Part shown: piece by piece, positions 35,261 through 48,117 of the stretch
Position numbering within the stretch: position 1 is the stretch's first letter
Layout of the letters: every line of letters starts with the position of its first letter
Origin: Spirometra erinaceieuropaei
Lineage: Eukaryota > Platyhelminthes > Cestoda > Diphyllobothriidea > Diphyllobothriidae
NCBI GenBank assembly: GCA_902702965.1
Contig: CACRXP010000036.1
Location: forward strand, 240,180 to 304,179
Length of the DNA: 64,000 bases
Reading direction: 5' to 3'
Notes under the pieces: model-generated
The model's input: the letters and a program-made list of their open reading frames with translations, nothing else
Told to the model about the DNA's origin: nothing
Database searches by the model: none
Translations under genes and position numbers: made by a program

Positions 35261-37515
35261 TTGGGCACTGTCAGGCCACTGAAAGCCCTATTAGGAGTCG
35301 TTTACCTATCGACTGAAAACATCAACCTAGAAATATGTACCTTTTACGCAGAAATAGCTGAACCTTGGCGTTTGGAGTCAATGCTCGGATGAATGAGTGA
35401 GGCAAAAATAATGACCTGAATTGTTGCTCAAATAAGTTCATTAGAACGTCACTGTGAACTTTAGAATAACTTAGATTTTCAAAACGTTACAAATGCAAGA
35501 CCGATAAACAAAACAGAGCTGTCCAAATTTCCCTGTATTTCTGGCTCAACAAGCTCTAACAGTGCGTCATTCTAGTTAGATATAAATCACGATAGCACCT
35601 TGAAGTAGGAAGGGAAACTTCAGAAAACGCTTGGGCATTTCGACATGGATCATGTTTATTTTATTCCAACAGAAACATCGGCAGAGGTCATGCTGAAACT
35701 ATTCTGGACGGAACCAAGACTAAAGACCATTAAGTTGATGAAATTAAAATCCAAAAGTCGAGTATTTTGGCATGCTAGTTCCGTCTAAAGAAGTTGGGGG
35801 ATCATTTTTCTGTCAAAATTCAAATTGCGTGGTCCACCGCTATTTAGATGTCTAGTATGCTTCATATATCGGGCCTGAAAAAGACGGACAAAGACTGCGA
35901 CCGAATATTACGGTAAGCGAAGTGATTATTTGCCCCAACCAGTCAGATTCTCACCAGAAACACTGGATGCCAAACCCGACAGGGAGCCTAGAGTAGCAAT
36001 CTACGATTTTTTTGTCATAAAAGTTAATTATGTTCTGATTGTCTCCTCCGGTTGGGTTTTTGCTTCCTGCTTCAACACCCACACCAACAGCTGGCTAATA
36101 GGGAATCTGTGTTAACTCTCAATTCCAAAATGCATAGTATTTCTGGCGTAAGCATTTCCACGCTTGAGATACTGAGTCCGCGGCCGAAACAGGCACGGGA
36201 CCTATCCTCAGTAATCACTTAATGAGTCTCAACACGAAGAGGCCCTGTTGCTTTTTTACTTTAACTGGTGACTGAGATGTGAGCTGACTACTAAGGCCCC
36301 TACTGGAGTCCACTCCTCTGGAAGGTTTCGAATCCTCCTTGTTTTCTGGTGTTCCGAATGATGCACATTACGCCGCTGTTATGAGGCAGTTGTGCCTATA
36401 ACTAACCAACCAGGGGATGACTACTTTCGAATGTTTTTGTCCATTTAATGTGTCTTTTCCACTTTCTACATCCTATTCTTAACAAAATACACGTCTGTAA
36501 AAACCTTTTTATTGGTAAAGGGTGTGTTTATAAACGAAAAATTGCTTGGACACAGGAGTGCGTATCCCCCTCCTCATTGAAGGCAGGCCTACCGTGTCCT
36601 AACTTCTGCTTTATTGCCCTCTTCATTATGAACAACATTAGGTCAAGAAAAGATGAAAAGTGGGTGAGGAACTGTCGGAAAAATATGAATACGAGGTAGA
36701 ATTTTCAATCCTAACGCAATTATTCGGATCACCCAGCTTTTCCGGCACTAGTCTTGTCGCTTCTGACACGTTCCAACCACATGCAGCAAGTCAGCCATAA
36801 TTGACTGGACTTCGTCAAGAAATTCCCATCGGACAATGCGGGCAGTAGCATAATCTTCTGGTGGTGAAACGGTGTCTTGGAAGTGTGTGGTACTGGTCTA
36901 TTTAATGATAACGATTGAGAGATTCACCCGCTGTTACGACGAACGGTCTACTTTCCATCTCATGTAGACAGGCAAACAAAAATGATGCGTCTGGGCAGTG
37001 AAAGATGAGGGAATAAAACGTTGTTAATTCATGAGGCTTGTATTCATCGGCTAACATACCCAGGACTCGTTTGCTTCGCTTATTTGACTTTCCCAACAGC
37101 CGCACATAAAAGCGCATTTTTTTCGACCATTTAAAATATTGGCAAGGATTGGGTGAAGGACCCCAAACACACACGACCGATCAAAGGCACCTGTCTTACG
37201 GGAGGGGTAGTAATAATGGTTTTACGGGCGGGGCCTATGTATGCATAGAGGAAGGGCAAAATATGTATAGATAATTGGTAAATTCGTTTTTCAGCAAAAC
37301 GTCTTAATGCATTGACATATAGCAACCAAAACTAAGCAGGGCAATTTAAAAAATCAGCACTAAGTGTCTATAACGATTGCTTCATTGTAGATAATGCACC
37401 AGACCGTCTACAACAGATGACCCAACCTTGCACGATGAAACACCAAACCGAAATAATCGCGTCGAACTAAAACCCACTTAAATAAGTATGGTAGGTATTC
37501 TTTGTATGCCACATG
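35261..37515. other. no recognisable feature
   Basis: AT-rich intergenic DNA. The minus-strand ORF at 36902-37174 is not recognised. Confidence 0.45.
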
Positions 37516-38499
37516 CAGTGAGTGACCGATCTCATGAAATGTTGTCTGAAATTCTGAAATGCGTCTTCGATTAGGAAGGATTACTTGGTCGCGGTCATAA
37601 TACTGATTATCTTGCGGCATACTCTTATAACATTTCGGATTCGGCAGGGTGTCGGCTTTTAAATGCACTTCTCTTCAATCTCCTGTAGAAAGCGTACTCG
37701 ATAAAAAAAAATGACTACATAGGTGGCATGGATTTTTCCCATTGATTTTCGATGGTCTTGCAAATTCAAACATATTTTATAGAAACCATGAACAAAAATA
37801 TGCTTTCTTTTAGTCATTCAATAGAGAATCACGTCTTCTTTATATTGTATACTAAAGGAAGGGGTATAATTAGGGTTATAAAAAGTTTTCTATTTGCACA
37901 ATAATTTGGAGCCTGATAATTCATTGCATTAGCGCTTAGTGATTCCAGTCTACAAGGTGCATGCGTTCCGCGTAAAGAAAATCACCTATTTTTCTATGCC
38001 ATTAAAGAGATATCACATAGGGCCCATACAATTTTGCAATGGATGCGGACCATGTTGTACATTTCATGAGGAGCAGTGGTAAACTCCCAGGTACAATGCT
38101 GTGTGAATGGACGTATGGCGGTCTTAAAAGTCTCATAATTAGAAACTTTTTTAAACCCTAATTATACTCCTTTAAGTATAAAACATAAAAAACGTGATTC
38201 TCTATTGATTGACAAAAGAAAGCATATTTTTGTTCATGTTTTCTATAAAATATGTTTGAATTTGCAAGACCACCGAAAATCAAGGGGAAAAATCCATGCC
38301 ACCTATGTAGTCATCTTTTTTATCGAGTACGCTTTCTACAGGAGATTGAAGAGAAGTGCATTTAAAAGCCGACACCCTGCCGAGTCCGAACTGTTATAAG
38401 AGTATGCCGAAGTATTACAACCGCGACCAAGTAACCCTTCCTAATCGAAGACGCATTTCAGAATTTCAGACAACATTTCATGAGATCGGTCACTCACTG
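37516..38499 (-). mobile_element. foldback (long-TIR) element, well-preserved copy
   Basis: 984 bp with arms of about 350-365 bp. It starts CAGTGAGTGACCGATCTCAT and ends with the complement ATGAGATCGGTCACTCACTG. The arms remain complementary through blocks such as TTGGTCGCGGT, GTCGGCTTTTAAATGCACTT and AGAGAATCACGT. The spacer (about 37880-38130) contains a block that occurs in reverse orientation in the 48733 copy, so I set orientation by the spacer. No transposase is encoded. The TA at the right edge (CACTG|TA) hints at a Tc1/mariner-type end, but the left edge is TG, so classification is open. Confidence 0.85.
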
Positions 38500-40230
38500 T
38501 ATGCTTGGGGACGTTCACCTGATCCTTACCAAAGTATTTTGGGGGGTTCTTAGAATACCACTTTTGAAGATTTTAATGGCGGTCCATAACTTCTCGTTAA
38601 AATAACAGAGTAACTTCCTGGATGTGGGGCAGCTTCAAAGCACAGATCACTAGAAAACAGATTTAAACCACATTTGTGCAGTTCGTATTCACAATAAATC
38701 CGTTTGTATCTTACGAAATACCTCCACGGCCTTTGACACCGACTTAAATTCTTAAATCAAACGGGTTCCGACGGACATCCAGAAAGCCGGGGGCAATGAC
38801 GAGCCATTAGACAGTGCCAGGGCAGAGGGCTTCGGATTTACTGGCACATATGACTGCAAACTACACGAGCCGGCCAAGTCTGAACAGGATTCAACAAGTC
38901 ATTGTATCAAACTCAGACAAAAACCGCACTTGTTTTCTTGGGCATGTGCTAACTGCGGACCTCCCTGGCCGAGAGGTCAAACTCTGAGTTGTCTGAAAAA
39001 CAGGCATTCTTAAATCATCACGCTGTAATCGAAGTCCCGTTTTGGAGGAAAGAGCAAATTTTTGTTGCGGCGTCTATCAGGCTGCTCAAGGTATAGCAGG
39101 TTGGTTCCACCAGCTGCATCACTCCTTTTAAGCAGCTCACGATTTTACACAGGACGATATGCACCAAAATGACAAAAAAGTTTTAAAATGAGCAATGCAA
39201 CCAACTAAACATTCAAAATCCATAAATCCACTTTATCAACGCATTAAACAGGGCCTCAAACACAGGGGTAATAGCGAATCAAATATATATTGTTTATTTG
39301 CCTCACGGAGCTTTGATACAAAACGAAAATGACCCTTTTTCCTGCAGTAAGAAAAGATCGTAATTTCGGTTCCCAGTAGCTTTGACGGCATTGATGACGC
39401 CGTAAAAGTGGTTTTGTTCGTCAGCAGGGTGTGGAACTTCTGGTTCGGCCGTCAAAAACCACGAAATTCACTGGCACCCAACGGACTGGGCCTAGCAATG
39501 ACTTGCTTGTCCAGTTTTTCATAGCGGGGCATCGTCGAAATCGACGGTCGAACTGTCTGCGTTCATAGGGGGGCAGATCTGCTGTGCATTTATGCACTCT
39601 CCCCTCTCACACCCACCTTGTTCTGATTGGGGGGCAGTATTGATACGGTCGAAGGTGGCCATGGATCCAGTGTCTGACAAAGTGAAACAGCCCTTTCACG
39701 TCTACCTTGTCCCCAACTCCTCATGCGACATGCTTCGTTCGGAAGAACTCCTATCACACGTGAGTGAGGATACCGTAAAGACCATGTTAAGAGGGATGCA
39801 TCGTAACCTGTGCCTCAGTCCTGAAAAGCAATGAGTTTCCACGTCACTTGGTAGCATTCCATGCTAATGAGCGATAGCGCGTCGGGATAGGATTAGCTAT
39901 GTAAGATTTATTATTAATGAGGACTGCGCTGAGTTGCCGATAAAATGCGTCCCTAGTGTTGGACTCACTCATTTTCCCCTCGTCCAAACACTAACTGGCT
40001 CTGCCAGGCTGAGAACTGAAGCTTGGTGCAGTGGCTGACTAGACGTGAGTGTCCCGTCTACGCGTGCGTCACGCGTGCCGCTATTCTAGTACATGGGACC
40101 CATTTTTGTCGAGTTCCATGTTTCTCGCATAAGTACACTTTTCAAATACAATTTTTCGGCCCCATGACGGCCATGATAACTTGAATTTCATGACGTATGC
40201 ATGACAGCCGTGTGCTTTTGTGCTGATTGC
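38500..40230. other. no recognisable feature apart from a repeat end
   Basis: At 39527-39560 the string CATCGTCGAAATCGACGGTC matches the 3' end of the GT-tail repeat family. A (CA)n tract lies at 40234-40252. Nothing else was recognised. Confidence 0.4.
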
Positions 40231-40864
40231 TACCACACACACACACACACACGCACATGACGACCCGCAATCAGTTCATTGTTTGGCAAGTCACTAAAGA
40301 AAGTGGAAACTCGGTACTAATCTGGACTGATCGGCAGGCTGCAGTGACCATCTCCGCATTCATGAGACATTTATGGCGTTCTCGCCCATGTGATGTATCC
40401 GATGCCCCTAAAGGCAGCCGAGTATATGAAGTTGGAACCGGATCATGTATGACACACGTGGACGGGACGTTCAGTGTTGTTAGTCACTGCTCCCGAACCA
40501 GCTTTCTGTCGGTTTGATATTGCTTTCGCATCGGGGCAAGGTAGACGAGGAAAATGGGATTGTTGCGTATGTTGCGCAAGAATGCGTTCTTATAGATAAA
40601 TTGGCGTATAGCACACTCTGTGGGACAGAAGTGAACGTCGCCACTTCTCGCGGCAGATGTGCTGTTACAAACCAAAACCGCATAGTTCTATGCTGTGGCA
40701 AGAACGTTGGAGCAGGTTGAGCAGAGGAGACTGGAGTAACGGGTGCAGTTTGGAGCTACAGACAGTGTTTGGCCGGTCCCAGTGCAATGGATTCGCGATT
40801 TAACTACCAGACTTATGCGTAATTTGCGATTTCCGTCGCAATTGGAAGAGGTAGGAGCTGTGTC

Positions 40865-40936
40865 TGGTGGTGGTGGTGGTGGTGGTGGTGGTGGTGGTGG
40901 TGGTGGTGGTGGTGGTGGTGGTGGTAGTGGTGGTGG
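40865..40936. repeat. (GGT)n microsatellite
   Basis: About 24 GGT triplets with one interruption (AGT) near the right end. It produces long Gly or Thr/Pro runs in all frames, which are not genes. Confidence 0.95.
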
Positions 40937-40939
40937 CTG

Positions 40940-42720
40940 TAAAGGCCCAAATATTTGCACTGACAGGGCGGGTGTTCTCAGGGGTGAATGCTGGCGATGG
41001 CGCCATGTGATGTGGATAGATTGGTACAGTTATCATCGCAGTGAATCCAAGGATGTTCAACAGGGCCAATCTGTGCCCTGAATGCCTGCTGACAATGTTG
41101 GCGCGACGGCAGGTGTTCAGTGGCTATAAAATTGATCTGCGGCACTTCAGCCTTGCCAGCCCTAGTACACACAGCACTGCGCTACGCCTGTTAGTCATGG
41201 GTGATGTTCTCCCGGGTATCTTTACTGCGTTTTGTGTTTGGGTGAGATACCAAGAGTGCTCTTGTATCGTTGCTTTTGTCTGCCCTGTTCTTCTGCACTC
41301 GACGTGATGTCGCCGCAGAAGAGTCGCTCGAGCAGACGCTCATCCTGCACCCTCATGTTGTGACCGCCCCACTGTAGTTGCGCCTGCCTGAAAATAGTGC
41401 ATTTGCTGAGAATACTGATACTTTCCAGAACCTCGGTGTATGAGATGCTCTCCTTCGACTTCAACTCCTATAAGCTCTGGGGGGGAGTCGAGACGAAAAT
41501 GATTTGTCTTTCATGCCTGACTTTTGCACATTGTCCATGCCTCCACCCCCCGACTGCAGTATAGTCTGGACAAAACCCTCCATATCTTCAGTCTTCTGTT
41601 GGAGAGATTGCCGGAATAATTCCGGACGGACTGATTTAACTGGCCGAAAGTCTGGTTAACTTTGCAGATCTGATTTGTGATTTCGTCATTGGTCTTGAGG
41701 TTTCTTGAAATCTTACCCCAAAGGTATTCAAATGTGTTCGCGGGTGGTGGCGAGCCTCATTCACTTGGATACCCGGTTCGCAGTAGTGATCATTTGGCTT
41801 CAGTTGCGGCATGGACCCCGTTTTCTACTTGCCGCTCGCCAGTCCAAAATGTGAACAAAAACAGTCTAATTGGCCCGCACGCATGTCCTCTCCCGTCACT
41901 GTAGTTAACTTTTATTCTTCCGCGAACAAGCGTTCGCGAAACCAATGACATTCGATACATTCGTTTCTGTCTGCACAAGCTGAATGCTGTGTTGTTTTCG
42001 AGGCAATAGGCCGCCATTTCCTATACGCACACATCGGCATTGCTGTGAACGAGGCTGGAGAGGGTGGCAGGGAGTACGCGGTCCTGTTTCATCCTATTTG
42101 TCACGGCGAACGTCCCCAAGACCGATGTGTTGTCCGTGATGCGTACAATTATCCCGTCGTGTGGTTATCTTGCCGTCTGCGTGAATCGCTCCGGTCATTC
42201 GAGTTTCAATATGATTCTCAGAAACCCGATAAGGTCCGTCGTGTCAGAGGCCTTTTATCCGATCCACGAGGGTTCTGTGGAGGTCGACCCGCACTTTCTG
42301 ACACTTCTTTTGGAGTTTTTAGACCGTGAAGATCATGTCTGTGATTCCGCGGCGTTTTAGAAATCCGCACCGCGTTTCTGAAAGAATTTCCCGGTGTGGA
42401 AGAGTGTTCAGATAATTGAGTAGGACTTCAGTGGAGGTTTTGCCTACAACGTTCACGATGGAGATCTTTCTGTTGCTATCAAAGAGCTGTTGGTTTCCTT
42501 GCATATGTATATGCACATGGTGGTGATATAATTTATGCCTTGACAGATCTGTCCCCGTTACCGCATCATTTGGGACAGCGAGTTGACCAGCCTGTCTTTG
42601 ACAAAATCGTGCGGAGGGCATGCAGACCATCCTGGAGCTGGTCATTAGTGGTCGAAAACACCAACGACACTGGAGACTTTTCCCACGCGAAGTGCCAGTT
42701 TCGTGGTCATGAAACAATCA
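40940..42720 (-). pseudogene. RTE-like non-LTR retroelement with C2H2 zinc-finger tail, copy 2
   Basis: From right to left on the minus strand: NRKISIVNVVGKTSTEVLLN and ETRCGFLKRRGITDMIF (42717-42319 frame), the NH---SL---GK-- and GFR--RGTTDMIF RT blocks. Then come PERFTQTAR, HDGIIVRITDNTSVLGTFAV and TNRMKQDRVLPATL (about 42240-42030, with stops). A gap follows, then NDEITNQICKVNQTFGQLNQ (about 41690), LQWGGHNMRVQDERLLERLF (41464-41222 frame), and finally a finger-like piece LPSRQHCQQAFRAQIGPVEH. The FADD box was not found. It is heavily decayed but collinear with the copy at 14480-16050 and extends further 5'. Confidence 0.75.
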
Positions 42721-42936
42721 TTGCTGACCTGTGGGGGGAAGCCAGAACAGTCGTCCGACGGCGAGGACGAAAGCTTCTCCGGCATCCCGTTTTTGTCCCT
42801 GGACCTCCGCTACAGAAGAATACGCAGTCGGTACCGACTTTCTTTACTTGTTTATGCTCAGAAAAGCAGTCTCACTGGAAGTCGCAATGTCCACTTTGCA
42901 ACGGATCATTTCTTGGACGACCAGAGATTTTCCCTT

Positions 42937-43105
42937 CCATAGGCAGAATGGCATTACCGACAAAGACAAGGGAGACTGGAATGGCCATTTCTGGCTTATT
43001 AGCCGTCGTCAGCCAGCCATAACCAAGCCCGAGCCTCGAACTCGCGACCTGTTGGTTTAGAAGTCCACGCCTCTACCCACCGGGCCACGAGCCCGTTGCC
43101 TTGTC
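42937..43105 (-). repeat. tRNA-derived SINE
   Basis: The minus strand begins CGGGCTCGTGGCCCGGTGGG-TAGAGGCG, an A-box-like D arm. The B box follows in GGTCGCGAGTTCGAGGC about 30 nt later. The body then continues with GACGACGGCTAATAAGCCAG, CCAGTCTCCCTTGTCTTTGT and GGTAATGCCATTCTGCCTAT. The A/B spacing and sequence fit an RNA polymerase III promoter of tRNA origin. The same head and body occur at 48540-48738. Confidence 0.8.
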
Positions 43106-43126
43106 GGTTTTCGATCGGGAATATAC

Positions 43127-43307
43127 AATGGTAGGGGCGCTCACCGATCGTTCATACGGAACTCACTCGCTCCGTTGTGCGGTAATGCCATTCTGTCTAT
43201 AGATCATGCGCCGCTGTGCGGCTGCTGGTTGGGCTCGAGAGAGAGCCCTTAAGGCACAACGGAACGAGTGAGTTCCGTATGAACGATCGGTGAGCGCCCC
43301 TACCATT
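43127..43307. repeat. 54-bp inverted repeat (two opposed SINE tails)
   Basis: Arms 43127-43180 and 43254-43307 match at 53 of 54 positions, with a 73-bp loop. The arm contains GGCGCTCACCGATCGTTC. The right half (43183-43307) is a SINE 3' part in plus orientation. The left arm is the same tail in minus orientation. A similar tail occurs at 48310-48420. Confidence 0.85.
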
Positions 43308-43984
43308 TTCCCTTCCGGCTGGTTTGCCATTGGATTGCCTTAAAGGGAACGAACGTTCCAGGCTGACAGAGCGACATTGCTCACTCTGGCAGCCTGTGCG
43401 GACGGGGGGGTCGTTTCGCATTTTGTTTCGGTTGTGTTCCCGAGTCTCGGTCAAGCATATAGATGGTGTGTTTTTGCCAGCCTGTTGGGTCATGCGTTCT
43501 ACCCCAGGTGTGGGGACATGCGCCAGTCATCCTCCTCCAGATTTGCCTGCCAGTCAAGAGCGATTACCAGGGCATGGATTCGGGATACGATAAATTGCGG
43601 CCGGATGTCATGATGGGACAAAAAGAAGCATTTCCCAAAGTTTATCCGTAAACTTGGTAGTGCCGTCGGCTTATTGCTTAAAAGTACTTCCTACGAACGG
43701 GATAATGCCTAATCAATCCGGAGTGGATTGTGTCGCGTATGTTGCCGCTCCATGCATGACAACCGGCGGCAGCGCATTCATACAACGGCTAACCGACTGT
43801 GTCCAAGAATCCGGAATGAGCATTCCGCTACAACGTGTGCCCCCAATCACGACTCTTCATATACTCTGTTTTGAACGTAAAGGCAGATTAGCCAAAACCA
43901 AATATGTTTGTTGTCTATCTGATTTCAGACCGATGCAAGAGAAAACGCGAGTCGCAGAAACAGCTGAGAAGAAGTAGATTCGAT
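43308..43984. other. no recognisable feature
   Basis: Overlapping ORFs in several frames, none recognised. Confidence 0.4.
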
Positions 43985-44008
43985 TGCAGGGGCAAGAACT
44001 TCATTTGT

Positions 44009-44050
44009 TTGACGTTTCGGATTCATGCTCGAACCAATCGACAGGGATGG
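44009..44050 (-). ncRNA. hammerhead-like motif (degenerate)
   Basis: Minus strand: CTGTCGATT, then stem GGTTC / GAATCC around loop GAGCAT, then GAAACGTC. The CUGAUGA box is damaged (GTCGATT), so activity is unlikely. Confidence 0.45.
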
Positions 44051-44183
44051 CATCAGATACGGATAATTCATGCATGAGGATTTGCAGTATTTACAGGATG
44101 CAGTCACTATAGGTGTGCGGTAGGGTAGTTATTGCATCCCGTGAATACTGCAGCCCTTCTGCATGGATCTTTCGTATCTGATG

Positions 44184-44230
44184 CTGTCTTTGATGGTGGG
44201 TTCGAGCATGAATCCAAAACGTCAAACAAA
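44184..44230 (+). ncRNA. hammerhead-like motif (degenerate)
   Basis: CTGTCT, then TTGATGG in place of CTGATGA, stem GGGTTC / GAATCC with one G-U pair, then AAAACGTC in place of GAAACGTC. Two core boxes are mutated. Confidence 0.45.
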
Positions 44231-44250
44231 TAAAGCCCTTGTTTTAACGG

Positions 44251-47200
44251 TCACATCCACTTCTCCTGACTCCAGGCCCTTATTGTACCCAATTGGGATT
44301 GGATCATGTCGGTCCTATGATGACAAACACTCCAAGAACTGTCACCCTGACGTTTGGCTCAATTTCACATCGTGGGTACTATGTTCAACTCTTCAACCAG
44401 ATCGGCTAAACGTCACGCTTACGCGACAAATTCCATTTTACAACTTCCGCATCCGAACATATAAGCCCTACATTGAAGTCTTTCTGGTCCACTTAAATCA
44501 TATTCAATTCTTCCGATTAGCACACACCGAACAAGATCCTCGTCTGTCAGTTCCATTCATGCACATCTGACAGAGAGGTTTAGGTGGAAAAAAGTCAACA
44601 TGCGCCTTCAAAACGTGTGCTTTTCGATTTTTAGAAACTACATACATTCCCAGAGTGAAAAAAACCCTGTCAAAATGGAAAAGACATAAGCTCGTTTTGC
44701 GACAATAATAGGGAAGGAAATTAAAGGAACGCGAAAACGGCATTTTTTTCGTTGTTCGCTAGAAAATAACTTTTGAATATGCCGGCCCTGTCTCACAGAT
44801 CTCTTTTGTGCGGTTCCTCAAAAGGGTTCTTATAGCCACCTTTATCATAAGGAAGTTTATCCATTTCAGCTTAAAATAGTTACACCTAGCGTGCATTACT
44901 TGGAAACAGGAAAATTTTTATTCATTCGAATCACATAGTTATTTAGTGATGTATTTTTCGCAATTCTCTGGTTTCTGGCTTCATGCGAATTTGTGATGTT
45001 GCGAAATGCATTAACCATATGGAGAAAGAATCACAATAAAAGTATAAACTGGGGTCCGAATTTTCCACCAAATATTTTTCGGTGGTCGGATGGCCATAAT
45101 GCAGGCGCTTAGACCCAAGGACCTACTTCGGTGCCCCGGGTCGGGGTCAAAGTCCCAACAACTCAAACCTGAATCAATGCTTCTTCAGCTACCCATAGAT
45201 CTTTCTCAATCATTCCTGCCCTTGCTACCATATTGCCTCACAAAATAGATGCTAAGATACGTCCATAAACTAGTGCGCTTATTTCGTGTATTAGAGGCCA
45301 GAGTGCAGATTTGAGAGAAGGGGAGTGTATACTATGTAACCGCCTCGGAGTGAGCTCCTACTTGTCAAGGGGTGCAAGCATTAAGTCTGGGCAGGATAAA
45401 GTTTGATGCGTCCTAACTGGGTGGCTACCTGAGGCCTCCCGGCTTCCCGAGCACGAGAGTTGGATTGGTTTTGAAGTAATTCAACGTCTTGTTCACATGA
45501 GTAAGGATTGCAACAGATTGCCTAGTAAACCCTCTAGAGGATAACCTAATAAGTACAGATCGAAACCAGTATCACTCAGTTGTTCGAACGGTATACCAGG
45601 CAGGTCTAATAAAATGCAACTAACACGAGTTTTGGCTCGACAAATGCAAACCCTCCCATGCCGATTATCTTGATCGTCCTATCAGAAGATGCCGAAGAAG
45701 TCTAAACTTTCTCAATTACAACGACACCTGCCAAATTACGATAACCACGAGCCGGAGGTATTTATATGCTCTGCATTTATCCCCAAAACTGGAAGCGGTT
45801 GCATGAAATAAATGCCGTAGCCTGAAATGAACAGTAGAGCGAAATATGTGTGCTGCGGATAGATATAGTAGGGCCACCTCCAAAGAATAGAAAGTGTCCG
45901 GTTGCAGTCAATTTCCGAAAGATGGGGTGAGTTCGTCTGACGATGGCAAGCACGCCAGTACAGTCCCGGTGGTGATGGTGGCAGCAAACCTTGCTTTCGC
46001 GAATCCTCCTTCCAGGAAGGTCTGTTCCTGGCACGGAAAGAGCACGGTCACAAATGCCGTTTAATTTCACGCCTGACCAATCTTACGCACGTCATCACTC
46101 TTCCCCCACCCCTCCCCCACAGCGCGCCACCAACGTTGCCGACCCGTGCAGTCGCGCTTTGATTCTAGGCTCCCAGTGGCGTCGAAGGTAAGGATAGAGG
46201 CAATTACCATTTAAATGAGACTCCAGTGGATAACACGTCCTCAACATTTAGCGGTTGTCCTGACGGCCGGCATACGTCGCCCCCCACCTTCCACCACCGT
46301 ACTGAGGGTGATTTTGTCGGGCTGCCACACAGAAGAAGCAAGACAAACACAAACATGCACACAACCCTCCAATTCCATCTTGCCCAGCGAAAACGGCATC
46401 TGTCGACGGCGGGAAGGCACGGTTTGTGTGTGTGTGTGTGGATCATCTGTTGCTTTAGCGCTGTCGGTCGCGTGGCGGGGTGACGAATAGTAGGGGGCGG
46501 GGGGGGGCAGAGATGTGGGGGGAGGCGCCTGCGGGATGAGAATATCGCCGGCACGCGTACTGGAAGGCAGAAACTAATTATCTCTCGTAAGCTCCTGTCT
46601 TAGCGGTCTCGTCCTCAATAGGCGACCAGCTGCAGCACTTGCTCGTGGCCGCGAATTTTCGGTTTAAGCCGTACTGTGGCTTCTTCTGCCTACGACGCCG
46701 CTTCGGACTTGCCACTAAGGCACACATCAAGGTCAGTGCTTCATCATCTTCTTCTACTTTGTGGGATTTTCTTCAAACTTATCATTTGCATTGGTCAGCT
46801 CGACAGCCACCCTTGTCTCAGTTATCAATCGTCAGAGGGGGGGGGGTGAAATTAGTTCATTTCACAAACCATAACCCCTCAGCGCCGCGCCGCGCCGCGC
46901 CACCGACACGCGCGTATACATGGTAGGGACCAGCACTGCGTATATCATACCAGTTAATTAGTTTACTTGACACTACATGGCTAGTGAGGGGAATAGCGCC
47001 AGCAAAAGTACCAACTTTTGTTCCTTCAGTACTGGGACACGTGGCCCTAAAATGGGGTTAATTAAAACATTGAGGGAGGGCTTTACTGCCGAATTCTGTG
47101 ATGTGGGCAGGCAGCAAAGACGGCCTCATTGACTTCGGTATCCCTCGTAATGCGAACTGCTTGGTCTATCGGCAGTAAAAGGGGAAGGAGCCCCTCGATG

Positions 47201-47558
47201 CTATTCATGAATCGCAAAGACCTGACGAGTGGATTAAATGGGGTTGGACTGGCTTATGGCTGCACCTCCTCCCTCCACAGGATACTACTTGGTACACTGC
47301 ACCAAAGGGGCCCAACATGGGCTCATGGCATGCGCCGACCGTGCAACAGGTGGGGGGAAGGAATGCGGTAATCAGCAAAACGCCAGATCAACGGGCTGGT
47401 CTAGAAAACTGAACCGGACTTTGAATCCGATATATTGTTTTTATACTTAAAGCGGTATCAGCGTTATGAAACCTGGAAAGACAAGCCGGCACCATTAGGT
47501 TCGACACGACTTTAAGTGTCCCGTATTGTCGGTGGATTTGTGTTGAATCTCCGGTGGC
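44251..47558. other. no recognisable gene
   Basis: Short ORFs without family resemblance. A (GT)n tract lies at 46423-46440. The minus-strand ORF at 46204-46554 spans it and is not called. Confidence 0.45.
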
Positions 47559-47725
47559 ACGCATTACTGTGTCCTAACTTTGACCCTAATCCTAAAAGTA
47601 ACCCTTCTGTTCTTAACCATAACCATACTAACCTTGACGCGAAATCCAACCCTGACACCAATTCCGGCCCTGGAATTTTGAGCAAGGTCACCTGCGATAC
47701 GGGGGGTACGTATAACTGTGTCCTA
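47559..47725. repeat. CCCTAA-like (telomere-like) cassette between direct repeats
   Basis: An 18-bp direct repeat (ACGCATTACTGTGTCCTA at 47559 and ACGTATAACTGTGTCCTA at 47708, two mismatches) brackets a degenerate CCCTAA/AACC stretch. A related arrangement lies at 54398-54560. The shared downstream blocks are CTGGAATTT and a CACCTGC string. Confidence 0.55.
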
Positions 47726-48117
47726 CCCACTAGTATGTCGCAAGGCGATATTTAGTTCGTAAGGATTGACCTGGCCTATAACCATGCGCTTTGTAGATTA
47801 TCTGGGGACCATATCGGGGGGAGGGGAATAGCTAGAAGGCATTTCAAATAAATTTGATCCATCGCGCGTTCTGATCTGATACTGAATTATTTTAGCTGTG
47901 TTTACTGTCATACACAGACGATATGCTCATGTCAAACAGCCAGAACTGTGGCTAAAACGAAAAATTACAGCTCTTGTCCTAAAATTTCCCTAAACCTTCG
48001 CTAGTATGTCGTCGAATTGGCAAGATTCAACAGAGCCAAGGTGATATCAACTGTCGCCATCAGAAATACATTAGGAACGTTCAAAAATGTTGCTATGCAA
48101 TCAACGGCAGATGGTTT

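Larger units (their letters stand above)
43985..44250. mobile_element. two Penelope-type 3' tails in head-to-head orientation
   Basis: A minus-strand copy (43985-44110) and a plus-strand copy (44111-44250) share a GGATGCA...AATACTGCA segment and a hammerhead-like core. They also share the end AAACGTCAAACAAAT followed by a CTTGTT-like string. The tail matches the 3' end that follows the Penelope GIY-YIG ORF at 57400-57570. No ORF is attached. Confidence 0.65.

Noticed and set aside
37516..38499. CRISPR-like or viral interpretation of the inverted repeats
   Set aside because: Single large inverted arms in animal DNA with other dispersed copies; a foldback transposon explains them.
40688..41081. 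Poly-Pro, poly-Gly and poly-Thr ORFs
   Set aside because: Translation of the (GGT)n microsatellite; the same applies to 54671-54868 and 55096-55497.
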